Notes under the pieces: generated by a model
Seen by the model: only the letters and a program-made list of their open reading frames with translations
What the model was told of the DNA's origin: nothing
Database searches by the model: none
Made by a program: the position numbers and the translations under genes
Assembly: GCA_940671915.1 (NCBI GenBank)
Contig: CALNVZ010003425.1
Location: 36,699,936 to 36,763,935, forward strand
From: Paracentrotus lividus
Taxonomy: Eukaryota > Echinodermata > Echinoidea > Camarodonta > Echinidae
Reading direction: 5' to 3'
Length of the DNA: 64,000 nucleotides
Shown here: piece after piece, positions 13,268 through 25,030 of the stretch
How positions within the stretch are numbered: the first letter of the stretch is position 1
Layout: each line of letters opens with the position of its first letter

Positions 13268-13757
13268 ACAAAGCACATGCTGCTAGAAGTCTCTCAACAG
13301 CAAATGGTGGGTCTGAACACCCGTAAAAGAACGGTGCGATGATGTACTTGGCAAAGGTGATGGACAGGACTGTCCAGGCTCCTGTCCTAACAGCAACCAT
13401 CGATGTCCACAGCCTCAGGAAGGCGAGCAGAGGGGTATAGCCCTCGTTAAGGTAGGTGAAGTCCCCACCGGACTTTGTAAAGGTGGTGCCCAGCTCTGCG
13501 TAGCTGAGGGCACCCATGATGGACAGGGCACCTGCGATGACCCACACCACCAAGGACAATCCTACACTCTGGCCAGAGTTCTGCAGGACGCCTTTGGGTG
13601 ATATGAAGATTCCGGAGCCGACTATGGTTCCAGCAGTGATGGCCACGCAGTCCAGCAGTGACACCTCTTTGCGCAGGACAACCTTTTCTCCAGAAACGGA
13701 AGGGGACTGGTCGTCATTTTCGCGGCTTGTGGAAGCATGTCCACTCTTCTCGGCCAT
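13268..13757 (-). CDS. SLC7-family amino-acid transporter light chain, first coding exon
   Basis: The exon encodes 163 residues plus one base of the N-terminus of an L-type/glycoprotein-associated amino-acid antiporter of the plasma membrane. It begins at the ATG at 13757; a 24-bp 5' leader (13758-13781) follows a CTTCAG acceptor, so at least one untranslated exon lies upstream. A hydrophilic N-tail (1-30) precedes TM1 with the substrate-binding motif GTIVGSGIF (43-51), then TM2 and the conserved ALSYAELGT and SGGDFTYL segments. Cys147 in GCSDPP sits where LAT/xCT proteins form the disulfide to the 4F2hc/rBAT heavy chain. The exon ends in a perfect GTAAGTA donor at 13267. The family usually has ~500 residues and 12 TMs, so only a third is here. 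The later exons were not found in the 13 kb to the left. LAT and b(0,+)AT subtypes cannot be separated from this exon. Confidence 0.85.
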
Positions 13758-13781
13758 CGTACTAGTGTTGATGGTTTTTAT

Positions 13782-15861
13782 CTGAAGGAGTAATAGCAAA
13801 ACATATTGACATGATCAAAGACACAATGAGATATTTCCACGAAAACCGCAAAAGCCATGAACATGAATTTTCAAATTGTCCGTACATTGACATAATAATA
13901 TTATTTCAATTTTTTTAATGCGCTTTTTCTTAAGATTATCAGATTGCTCATTGCCCGCACTTAACAGGGCTGTTTAACCTAAGCAGGATAAGTTTATTAT
14001 AAAAAAAAGTTGTTCGTGACAACCTGAAAGTTTTCCACTTGGACATTACGGACTTGGAATCATGATGCAACGTATGGCAAGTTTTCAGGTTGTCAATAAC
14101 AAGCTTCGTTTAAACAGTAACTATACAATCATCCTATAGTTTAAGTCATGCTTACCCTAGTAAACAGTGAACTTCGTATGTCAATTCATGCAAAACTACA
14201 TGTACCGGTATGTATAATAATGATACATACCGAAATGATTTAGACAAAGATAACCTACATTGTGTGCCAGCATGTAAGCTACTCGGGCGGTGTATATCCA
14301 GGTAAACCAGGTGCTATAATACTGAAAAGGAAAATCGAGAAATGTTACGAGGTATCATGTCGAGTGCAGGTAAAGTCTTGTTTGGGTCCCTTTCAAAAAG
14401 ATCTTGTCAAGACGATGTAGGGTATGACACCAATCCTGACTTTGGGGCATGTTGGGAGGTCACGATCCCAAAATACTTTCTCGGGTCAGGTAGTTTCAGG
14501 TAAAGCATTCATCCCAGCGTGCCTTGGCGTAGCTTCACGGGGCGCTGAGGGAGAAGGCCTACCCTAATTCAGTTGACCAAAATATTTGAAAACACTAAAA
14601 CTCTCAGAATAAAAAAAATTGTAGCAGCCAGGATGGGTTCCCTACAGAAAATAAATTACAGTTGTAAACATTAATTTATTAATTCATGATCAAAATCGAT
14701 TACGACAGGCAAGAAATTGAGGAACTTCTAAAAGTATGCCTGTACGTGAGAGGGAAGCCATGAAGCCGACATCAATGTTTCTTCACCAGAAGAACGCTAG
14801 TTTTCTGTGCTTTCCAGACTCATTTCTTCTTCTGCACAATGTCTGACTTTTATTTGTACACACGCACTAACATCACACTACCAATATTTACTCAACCCTG
14901 CTGCAAAATTTCTCCACCGGGTACTCTACTTTAAACGTAGATTTTCAGTGCAACAAGTTCAAGGTTTAAGGGTTCTAAAGCGGCGATTGGTAGAGATTAG
15001 AAGGGCACATACGGTATTCTGTTTAATGAGGGGGGGGGGGTGGGAGACGGTATTTAAAAAAAAAAGATATTGTGATATTTAGGTAACCCTATCTGTGAGT
15101 ACAAATTCGCTTAATTCTGATAGCATTATGATAACATCTCTAAGTGAAATCTTATAGACCAACAAATAAGAAAACAAACAAAACTATCAGAATATGTAGG
15201 CTATATTTGTACTCAAGATTTGATCGCTGTTAGATTAAAAGAAAATATATGAGGCGCATGCCCATGTATCCCGTCTGGATTCGCCTCGGAATGTACGTTT
15301 TCATTGACATGGGCCGAAATGACAAACGGTAGCAAACACCTGGAATGAATGTTTACTTTCATTTTCATATTACAATGACACCATTTGTAGTTGAAGTTAG
15401 ATTTTTTATTTCTGCGTGCCCTTGTAAGTTGTAAAGTTATCGAAATGTAGGTCTGTAGTGAAGGATTTATCGATACAATACCTCCAAATGATTTATATTC
15501 GGCTTGCTTGATCGGTTTGGGTGTCAGATATGGCATGTCACCATATTTGACTTTTAAGGCAAATTGGAGGAAATAAATTTGTATTATAATACAATAGGAA
15601 TGATTTTCTTGTTGCCGGGTCTGATCACATCGAATATCGAATGTATGGGGAAAGTAAAGATTTCAGGTGTGTAAATAATGTATAAGAAACATGTAGATGG
15701 AGACTAATTTTACATGGATTAGTATACAGTTCAGATTTTGGTCAATTTATTTCACATCCACTAAAAAGTCATTTTTAACAACCATTTAAACAACAAGTGA
15801 TTAGTAAATTACGCGATGCGTAATATATGTCCCCGCCGATAATGTAAAATTCCCATTATAT
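13782..15861. other. SLC7 upstream/intron sequence
   Basis: No coding exon is supported. A small inverted pair (GACAACCTGAAA near 14018 and TTTTCAGGTTGTC near 14085) and a G run at 15030-15041 are present. The promoter or first untranslated exon of the SLC7 gene should lie here or further right, but I cannot place it. Confidence 0.35.
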
Positions 15862-17137
15862 CACGATCAGTGCTATCACATAAGGAAACAGAATCGAAAT
15901 CGGGTAAAAAATGGCGAAGAAGTAGCATTTTGTAGCCAATGTACAATATAGGTCAAAGTCAAGGTCAAAGGTCAAGAGGTCAAAAGTCAAAATTCTGTGA
16001 AGAAGTTTTGTAGTCCTCACTAGTGCTATCACATAAAGCAAACGGAATCGAAATCGCAAGAAAAATGGTGAAGGAGTAGCATTTTGTAGCCAATGTACAA
16101 TATAAGTATAAATCAAGGTCAAAGGTCAAAGGGGTCAAAAGCCAAAATTCCGTGAAGAAGTTTTGTAGCCTCACCTAGTGCTATCATATAAAGCAAACGG
16201 AATCGAAATCGGATGAAAAATGGCGAAGGAGTAGCATTTTGTAGCCAATTAACAATATAGGTCAAAAATGAAGGTCAAAGGTAAAGGGGTCAAAAGTCAA
16301 AATTCTGTGAAGAAGAAGTTTTGTAGCCCTTACCTAGTGCTATCATATAAAGCAAACAGAATCGAAATCGGATGAAAATGGCGAAGGAGTAGCATTTTGT
16401 AGCCAATTAACAATATAGGTCAAAAATCAGGGTCAAAGGTCAAAGGTCAAAATTCTGTGAAGAAATTTGGTAGCCATCACCTAGTGCTATCATATAAAGC
16501 AAACGGAATCGAAATGGGATGAAAAAATGCGAAGGAGTAGCATTTTGTAGCCAATTAACAATATAGGTAAAAATAAAGGTCAAAGGTCAAAGGTCAAAAT
16601 TCGTGAAGAAATTTTGTAGCCATCAACTAGTGCTATCACATAAAGCAAACGATCGAAATCGGAAGAAAAATGTGAAGAGTAGCATTTTGTAGCCATGTAC
16701 AATATAAGTATAAATCAAGGTCAAAGGTCAAAGGGTCAAAAGTCAAAATTCCGTGAAGAAGTTTTGTAGCCCTCACCTAGTGCTATCATATAAAGCAAAC
16801 GGATTCGAAATCGATGAAAAATGGCGAAGGAGTAGCATTTGTAGCAATTAACAATATAGGTCAAAATGAAGGTCAAAGGTCAAAGGGGTCAAAAGTCAAA
16901 ATTCTGTGAAGAAGTTTTGTAGCCCTCACCTAGTGCTATCATATAAGCAAACAGAATCGAAATCGGATGAAAAATGGGAAGGAGTAGCAATTTTGTAGCC
17001 AATTAACAATATAGGTCAAAAATCAGGGTCAAAGGTCAAAGGTCAAAATTCTGTGAAGAGTTGTGTAGCCATCACCTAGTGCTATCATATAAAGCAAACG
17101 GAATCGAAATCGGATGAAAAAATGCGAAGGAGTAGCA
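15862..17137. repeat. ~150-bp tandem satellite with DR1 nuclear-receptor motifs
   Basis: The word GTGCTATCA starts units at about 15870, 16023, 16178, 16337, 16484, 16630, 16780, 16933 and 17079, a period of 146-159 bp, giving eight full units and one partial. Each unit contains GGAATCGAAATCGGATGAAA, GAAGGAGTAGCATTTTGTAGCC and a run of GGTCA half-sites. Most units include AGGTCAAAGGTCA, a perfect direct repeat of AGGTCA with one-base spacing. The last unit is cut by a CA microsatellite. Frames inside the array are chance products of the repeat. Confidence 0.85.
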
Positions 17138-17154
17138 AATTGAACTCACATACG

Positions 17155-17195
17155 GACACACACACACACACACACACACACAACACACACACACA
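17155..17195. repeat. CA microsatellite
   Basis: About twenty CA repeats with one interruption directly follow the truncated last unit of the 150-bp satellite. Confidence 0.9.
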
Positions 17196-17199
17196 TACG

Positions 17200-18150
17200 T
17201 ACGGAGCCCGTTTCATAGTCCCCTGCTCGACTCGTTCGGCGCGGGGACAAAAAATATAACAATGTAGACTAAAGAAGTGAAATGCAGCAGATAGAGGGAG
17301 CAGAAACACATAAATGTAGACTCAAATTAATTTTGCATAGATTAGTATTCAGTTCAGATTTGGTTCAATTTTATTTCACATCCATTAAAAAGTCTCTTTA
17401 GCAAACATTTAAACAAAAATAATAACAATGTAGGCTAAAAAGGGAAATGCAAAGGTGGCTGATCACTGCACTGTAACAAATTATAATAAACTTATTGTAA
17501 ATTTGTTCACTAACATTGAAAGAAACATAGAGAGTGAAAGAGAAGCAACGAAAAGAGAATATAAGAAATATGATTCGCTACTACAGTTAGAAAAGCAGGC
17601 AACGGGCGAGAGGAAAGAGAAGGGGATGATAATAAAAAGCTAACTTGGCAGAATACAACATATGAAATAGAGGAATGATTTATGTCGAGATACAAATCAT
17701 GACTAGCTCACTGCAGCATTTTAGGAGTTCACGAAATCATTTTTCAAGGTTTTCTTGTTTTAAGGCCACTAGTGCTTGCATTATTTTACAGGTACATGTA
17801 TGACAGTTAATTTAGTTGCTGTATCAAAAGTTCCTCTTCATGGCTTACGCATACTTTATGGTTAGGGGGCTTCAGGGTCCAATTCACCCTTTCATTATTT
17901 CTTCAGGAAACGTCTACAAAAGCCGGAATGACCAACTATTTATTTATTTGATTTATTTTATATTTTTTGGTTGCATGTTCAGCTCCTCAAATCAAAACAA
18001 TCAAAGCACCTTACATGTAGCATTATTACTATCATACCTCAATATAAATAATTCAATCAATTAGATAGAAAAAAAAGTATCATGACTTAATAGATTCGAT
18101 TTTTAAAAAAGTGAACATTATGTAGCTAGTTCTTTTTTTAATTATTATTA
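17200..18150. other. 3' flank of the zinc-finger gene
   Basis: The stretch contains the presumed 3' UTR of the minus-strand zinc-finger gene. No other gene is evident. Confidence 0.4.
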
Positions 18151-20415
18151 CTAGTTTTCTCCTTTGTGTGCAGTTTTCATGTGCCTTGCACGACTACAAG
18201 ATTGCGTGAACCTTTGGCTACAGAGAGAACACTGATATGGCTTTTCGTCTGTGTGAGTTCTCTTATGTCTATAAAATGCACCATCATGTGCAAACCGTTT
18301 ATTACAAACAGAACATTGAAAAGGTTTTTCTCCTGTGTGTTTTCTCATATGCTGTGTTAAACCATCCTTGGAACGATATCTACCTTTACAAACAGAACAT
18401 TCAAACAGTTTCTCTTCTGAATGAGTCCTCATGTGTAATAAGAGGGCAGGTCTTTGGATAAACCCTTTGTCGCAGACCGTACACTTATGAGGCCTTTCTC
18501 CTGTATGAATAAGCTTATGTCTTGCAAAGCTTCTTGGTAGGGAAAACCTTTTCTTACAGACATCACACTCAAAAGGTTTTTCTCCAGTATGAGTTCTCAT
18601 ATGCACTTCTAAACCACTTTTTTGACGATATCCTCGGTTACAGATCGTGCAGTAATAGCGATATCCGTCTACGTGACTTTTCATGTGGGAATCAACACTA
18701 GACTTTTGTCCAAAGGCTTTTCCACAAAGAGGACAATGGTAGGGTTTTTCTCCAGTGTGGGTTCTCATATGACGTGTCAAGTGAACATTATATTTGAAGC
18801 CTTTGTTACAAAAAGAGCACTTTAAACGTTTTTCCGCTTTGCTATTTTCTCGTTTCTCGTTTTCCATAATGCTTGGATTGCATTTGTTACAGTAACAGTT
18901 GTACTTAAACAGCTCAGTCCGTTCACATATCTCATCATGTCCGATTCCCGCAGCTTCCAGTTTCTTAATTTCTTCATGATTTTGATGAGAATGCGATGGT
19001 CCCAATGGTGCCAATTCGGTATTACAATCTCCTCTAAAACCAGAACCATGATGGCTCGTTGACTGATCATTGGAGAGATTGCCTGTCACTAATGTCTGTC
19101 TTTGAGAAGTCGACAAATCCATCGATGCCGTCTCAGTATTACAACCTCCTACCAAATCAAGATCGTGACGGCTTGTTGTCTGATTGGAGAGATGATCTGT
19201 CTCTAATATTTGTCTTTGAGCACGTTGAGAAATCGACGAATCCATGGATGCCGTTTCAAAATTACAGTCTCCTCCTAAACTAGAGTCATGCTGGCCTGCT
19301 GTCTCATTGGACATGTTGGAGAGGTGTTCTGTCCTTCTCTCTTGCCCTTGAGAAATCGACGACTCCATGGATGCCGTTTCAGCATTACAGTCCCTTCCCA
19401 AATCAGAATCATGATGACTTATTTTCTGGGGGAAGAGAGGATCTGCCGATACCATTTGTCTTTGAGAAGTCGATGAATCCATGGATGCCGTTTCGGTACT
19501 ACAATCTCCGCCAAAAGAAGGATCATGGCGGTCTGGCAAAGAGTGGTGCTCTGTCTCTAAACTGTGCCTTTGAGATACGTCATGCTCTAATTCAACTTTT
19601 ACAGGCATGACAGGGTGATTCGTCTGTACCATTGGCGTCATCTTTTTCTTCCTTTACATCACACTGTCCGTCAGCACCTATGGTTGCTTTCTCTGATGAC
19701 AGCTCATTGGTTGGTATTGTGCCCCGAGTGACGTTTGCATTTCCATCTGAGAAGCGAAAATGAAAAGAAAAATTATTTGCTTCCATTTTCCAACAAAGTG
19801 AAATTAAAAGCACAGACTCAAACCATTTTGTTTAAATCAGCATTGATTGATTATAGATAAGATAATGTGACGTCTTGTACGAAGAAGATTGTTGAACGCA
19901 ACCAATGAATACTTAAATAATAAAGGTGGCTTTCTGTAAAACTTGTGAAATCGCATAGGGTATCCTGCTGGTTGAACAAATGAAACTTTTCATGAATACC
20001 GTACATTTTTTCCCAAAGGATATATAAGTAACAGTTAGGCCACAATAATCAAAAGTCCTTTTTTTTAGAGAGATAACGTGATTAATTTCATTCATTTTTT
20101 CTGTTTTGTTCTGCTTTGTTTTGTTTGTTTGTTTGTTTTTCTTTTACATCTGCCTAATCGCATACTGGTAATCAGTTGAAGCTTTTAAGTCATTTTGTTT
20201 TGATAAGCAGAATAACTAAAATTATAATTACCTTGAAAAAGAGACTGTGGTTCTATCTTCACCCTGGATTTATCATCTTCTATGACGTCATTTCGTCCTC
20301 CCCATATGAAACCATCTTCTAAGTCTTCTATAAAATCATCTTCCAAATCTTCTTGTGTTGGACAGTAGATCAGGTATCCCGCTTCGTCTGATGGAGACTG
20401 ACCACATGATTCCAT
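18151..20415 (-). CDS. C2H2 zinc-finger protein, two coding exons, apparent frameshift
   Basis: Exon 1 (20232-20415) encodes 61 acidic residues starting MESCGQ and ends at a GTAATT donor in phase 1. Exon 2 (18151-19746) follows a TTCTCAG acceptor. Joining them keeps exon 1's frame for ~50 residues (NANVTRG...VKEEKDD), but that frame stops near 19592, whereas the main frame opens at an ATG at 19641. One surplus A in a five-A run (about 19642-19646) would reconcile them; otherwise translation starts at 19641 (496 aa). That ORF has five copies of a ~39-residue unit (H-D-x3-GGDCNxETASMDSS, starting at residues 39, 77, 118, 159, 198), then eight C2H2 fingers at strict 28-residue spacing (first Cys at 275, 303, 331, 359, 387, 415, 443, 471) with TGEKP-type linkers. 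It is presumably a nuclear DNA-binding regulator. No KRAB, BTB or SCAN domain is seen, and the orthologue is unknown. Confidence 0.85.
18976..19530 (-). repeat. Coding minisatellite in the zinc-finger gene
   Basis: Five units of about 114-123 bp encode H-D-S-x-L-G-G-D-C-N-x-E-T-A-S-M-D-S-S-x followed by a variable SQRQ...LSN tail. Units one to four are close. The fifth has diverged (ELAPLG instead of ETASMD). Confidence 0.8.
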
Positions 20416-20807
20416 GGTACAAACTATCAGATACGGAATAAAGAAAAAATATACGTTAACCAAGTACACAATGATTTAAAAGAAAATGATTACATATTTG
20501 TATTCATATCGTCGTCGAAATCTTACATCTTTCAGATGCAACAGGGGAAAAGAGCGCAACATCTAAGGGGGAAAAAGTAGAAAAGGAGGAGGGAGGGGGA
20601 AGAGGAGAAGAATAGGGAGGGTGGAAAGAGGAATAGAATAAAAGAAAAGGAAGGGGGTCATTCCATGCCAATTCACCCAATGAAAGTGCAATTTTGCACC
20701 CTTCCGTTTCAGAATTTGCTCAAATTTGGTTCACATAAAATTTAACATTACCTTCCCATGAAACAAAAAAAAATTATCGTAAACGGTCTGTCGGTTTCCG
20801 AGATATG

Positions 20808-22683
20808 CAGGTGCGGATCCAGAGACGGTTTTTAACGGGGTGCAAAAAGGTAGCTAAAAAATTGTCCACGTTACGTTTGCAGAGCTGATAAGCGGGGGGG
20901 GGGGGGGGGGGGGTAGGTGTTGAACATTTTTTGGGCCTTCGGCCGTTCAAAAATTCCAAACATACTACATATACTTAAAAAAAAAAAAAAAAGGTTATTA
21001 CCAAATTTACGGGGTGCGTTAAACATGTCTATGTACATTATGTATGCTGATTTCCTAATCGTACGGGGTGCGCTAGCACCTTTAGCCCCCCCCCTGCAGG
21101 CCCGTAACTAGGATTTTTACGGGGGGGTTCGACATCTGAAAAAGTGGACCTTTTTCAAGGTTTTTTTTTCGAGCGCGAAGCGCGAGCCAGAAAATTTTGA
21201 GTTAAACTTTGAGTATAATATGCATTATCATGAATATAGACCCTATTTAGGAGCTAAAAACTGGGTAATTGTGCATTATAGTCTCTACTTATAGTATCCG
21301 CGAGCGCGAAGGCGCGAGCTGAAAATTTTAAGAATCTTAATGGCTTTCTTTTTTTCCTTTCATTGAGTAATGAATATATAGGAATGCGAGCGCGAAGCGC
21401 GAGCTCAAAATTTTGAGACAAATTGGAGTTAATTGTGCAATATGAGCCTATTTAGTATCCGCGAGCTGAAAGTTTTGAGCTAATCATGTGCCTTATAGAT
21501 TCTTTCTAGGATCCATATTGAAGATACATTATAATCTTGGCTCAATAATAATCTTTGCTATGAATATTTTGTGGGCTGCAAGCACCTAGGCCTCCCCAAT
21601 CTAGCCCAAACACAATTACAACAATTCATTTGACAAGGTTTGTCTCCAACAGAGAGCACTGGGTCCAACCCTTTTTTAATACTTATTGTTTGTTAATTTT
21701 AAAGTTCGATGTCGCATAGTGACCGAGCAGGAAATTTGGGGTTTTAAAGACATTATGAAGTAAAGAAAGGAGCACTTTTAGTATTGTACGTGATACTTTT
21801 AAGAAATTATATTTTCCATGGGAATTTTAAAGAGTATGAAAGGCTTCTTTTTAGTATAAAAAGGACACTTTTAGAGTGCATGAAAATATGGGGCACTATG
21901 CCCCCTGCTCCCCCCACCCGGTTCCACTGCCTCTGTTAGACCCAATATCCTCAAGCGCGAAGCGCGAGTAGAAAACTTTGAGCTCAAAATTGTAGTTTAT
22001 TGTGCATTATAGACCCTATTTAGTATCCGCGAGCGCGAAGCGCGAGCCGAAATTAGGGTTTTTATAAAGACATATGGCGTAACAAGGGGCCTTTTTAGTA
22101 TAAAAGTGCCCCTTTTTAAAACATAAATGTCCACGGGACTTTTCAAAACTCTGAAGGCTTCTTTTTAGTATAAGATGACACTTTTTTTTAGCCTCGAAAA
22201 GGGACACTTTTTTGTCCAGAATAAGGGATTTATAGGGTGGATGAAAAAGTTGGGGTCATGTGCCCCTGCCCACCCCACCCCGGTCTACCGCCTCTGCACA
22301 TAAGCCTTATTTCTGTTTATCATTTCCTAACATTGAAGATAAAAAATACAAAAATAGAACACAAATGTAAACGAAAACAATCCTGCGAAATGGTTTAAGT
22401 GTAATTTCTGCGTAATTTGTTCTGAACATGATTATCATCCCCCAATAAAAAGTTGCGGAGGCGAAGCGCGAGCGAAAGATTTTCATGTGGGGGGACTGAA
22501 AGCAAAGTGTTTTAATCTTCCTTTCTTGTATTTCTATTCAAGTATCTGCTGCATTTCTGCCTAAGTGGGAGTTTTAATTTATTTTTTTTTTTTTTTTTGG
22601 TCACCGGACCCTGCTCGCCTGCGGGGGGTTTGTTCGAACCCCCCGAACCCCCCTGGTTAACGGCCTGCCCTGGATCCGCGCCT
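20808..22683. mobile_element. Candidate nested element with GAGCGCGAAGCGCGAGC blocks
   Basis: The left end CAGGTGCGGATCCAG (20808) and right end CTGGATCCGCGCCTG (to 22683) are inverted repeats with one mismatch; ATATG precedes the left and follows the right end. Inside are GC-rich palindromic blocks of GAGCGCGAAGCGCGAGC (about 21171, 21299, 21388, 21954, 22030, 22460), CCCGTAACTAGGATTTTTACGGG near 21100, a 20-G run at 20894-20913 and poly-A/T tracts. Similar GAGCGCGAAG blocks lie in the hAT-like element at 51601. No transposase is visible. The borders are tentative because several elements appear nested. Confidence 0.4.
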
Positions 22684-23323
22684 GATATGGCCGCCTTTTT
22701 TTTTATTTGTTTGTCAAAAATGGGTGTGACCTCCATTTCAACGGCCGCCTTTTTTTTATTTGTTTTGTCAAAAATGGGTGTGACCTTCCATTTCAACGGC
22801 ACAATGCGCCTGAACTGGTTGACCAATTTTTGTGAAACTGGTACATGTACCATTCAAAAGGAAATTCAAAGAGGAATTCAAAAGTGGTATCAAATATTAT
22901 TGGAGCAATTTAAAGTGCTATGACCTTTGACCTTTCCTTTAACCTTGATTTTGACCCCCAGACGAATAATATTTTTACTTGATTTTTATGTATGTTAATT
23001 GTCAGTATAATATTAACATAACATGTAATATCTAGGATGATATTTTATTTCTTCACCTTTAAAAACTCTTTTAAATGTAATTTACAATTTACTGATACCC
23101 CCACATACTGATATTTGTGTGAAATTATCAGATTGTCGCCAGGCCCTTTAGGGGCGCAAAATCAGGTCGGGCCCCCGGGGTGCAAAATCCTGGATAGCGC
23201 GCTGAAAAAAAAAAATCAATCTTTATTGGGGTTGCCGAGTTGATTGGAAAATTAGATTCACAAAATTGATTTCATTGAGAAGGTAAACAACAGAAAAAAA
23301 AATTTGGATTCAATATTTTATAA
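22684..23323. other. Repeat-rich spacer
   Basis: Two tandem copies of a segment containing GCCGCCTTTTTTT...TGTCAAAAATGGGTGTGACC (about 22690-22735 and 22742-22790) are followed by a perfect inverted DR1 word TGACCTTTGACCT at 22921-22933. No gene is seen. Confidence 0.4.
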
Positions 23324-24332
23324 CACTGTCCGTCATAGAAGGTGGAATTTTTTTTTTTTTTTTGCCGCTATATCAACATGATTTGGCTCCGGCTGTAATT
23401 TCTTGAATATGTTTGTCCCTGTTTTTACTTTTCTGGGCCCTGTCTATATCTTGGACATTGTCCCGACCCTTCACGTGAACTTTTTTTCAAAAAAAGTTTT
23501 GTCAACCCCCATGATGCCTATTTTTGTCATTTTTTCTCATTTTGGGGCTCCTTTTTCTTTTCCCGGCCGAGCAAGCCCCCCTTAGTCCTACCCCAAGGAA
23601 ACGCGTCTGAGGTGTATTGTTTATATTTTTCTTTAAGTTAAGTCTAGATTTATGGATACAGGCTTAGGTCTCTTGTCTAGGAGAGGGGTTGAAGTAAAAA
23701 GTGAGATTGGTGAAAATTCGGAATATTTTATTACATCTTTATGCTGAAAACAAAAGAAATAAAAAACAACCTTTAACCCTTAATTATCATCATTTCCCCA
23801 TAATTTTTGTTTAGCCTTGACGACAAGGTTGCAAATTGTAATTATAGGTAATATTTTATTTCTATTTATGTTTGGTTGAGATTTTACAATACTACAATAC
23901 AATTTAGGGAAGATAAAAATGTCCATGGTGTAAAAATGAATAAAATCAATGTTGAACCACAATCAAGATAAATTTTGACCCCTCCCCTAGACAAAAGAGT
24001 AGAACCTGTAACCATAAAACTAGATTTAACTTAAAGAACAATATCAACTCTACACTTCAGACGTGTTTCATTGGGGAAGGACTGAGGGGTCCTTGCTGGG
24101 TCCCGTAAACAAAAGGGGCCCTAAAAATAAGAAAAAATGACAAAAATGCACCTTCGGGGGGTAACAAACTTTTTGGAAGTAAAATCCCCGGGAAGGGTTG
24201 AGGGAACGTCCAAGACAAAGCCAGGATCCTTGAAAGTGAAAGTGGTGACAAACACATTCAAGTAATAAAAGCCGGAGCGACATTATGTCGCTTGAGCCAG
24301 AAAAAAATATTCCACCTTTAGGCCGAACAGTG
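23324..24332. mobile_element. Palindromic Tc1/mariner-like element, copy 2
   Basis: It begins CACTGTCCGTCAT and ends with the mirrored CAGTG followed by TA. The right arm (GAAGGGTTGAGGGAACGTCC near 24193) mirrors the left arm (near 23455). Same structure as the copy at 11871-12855; the left flank is AA instead of TA, so that side has mutated. No transposase is present. Confidence 0.6.
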
Positions 24333-24770
24333 TACATGTTGTTCTCTCTCCCATTATTTTATTATAATTATAATTATTTCATATTATTGTTATTCTGATG
24401 TAGGCCTTTTATCATCCGCCCTTTCTCAAATGCATAACACATGTATTGATTTCAGATCATTAGTCAGCCCCCTATTAAAAAAAAAAATTGGCTCGTGCTT
24501 CGCGTGCGTCATATTTTTTTTTTCAAAATCTGATTAGAGGTCTAGATTTTGTGCTTTCAGATTCATAGATGGGCAAATTTCCGCATGTGTTCATTAATTT
24601 ATTAGATGATTTGAAACAATATAAAAGAGAAGCGCAGTCGGCATATTTATATCAACATGCACATTGAGAGGGGGAACATGCCTGATGCACCCCGCCCGGA
24701 TCCGCGCTACTCCTAAAAAAATGTTTCCCGCTTGCACCATTTTGATCGATACGAGAGGCCGACTATATGA

Positions 24771-25010
24771 CACGACATTTAGAGTACGGTTTTATGTAAT
24801 TAGGTTTAGTGTAAGGTTTAGAGAAGGGTATAATGTTAAGTCCAGTGCTGAAGTTATTCATTCGATTAATGTTTGGAATTTGTGGCAGAGCAATTGTCGC
24901 CGGAGCAAAGGTCATAGAATCGACTATTTATATTGAATTCTTTGTACATATTTTTGCAATTTTGGTAATAAATAAATACAATACAATACATTACAATACA
25001 ATATTTCGCT
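24771..25010. repeat. Dispersed repeat with AATAC tail
   Basis: The segment contains TTAGGTTTA, GGTTTAGAGAAGG and GCTGAAGTTA..CATTCGATTA, also found in order at about 27470-27540 (TTAGGTTTATGG, GTTAGAGACAATG, GCTGAAGTTAGCGATTCGATTA), and ends in AATACAATAC repeats. It may be a SINE-like or MITE family. The class is not determined. Confidence 0.35.
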
Positions 25011-25030
25011 ATCTGTTTATCATATGACGT

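Noticed and set aside
15862-17137. Regular repeats resembling a CRISPR array
   Set aside because: The whole ~150-bp unit is repeated, with no unique spacers, and the context is eukaryotic: it is a satellite.
22597-22923. 108-codon plus-strand frame
   Set aside because: Spans repeat borders and two near-identical tandem segments; no domain.
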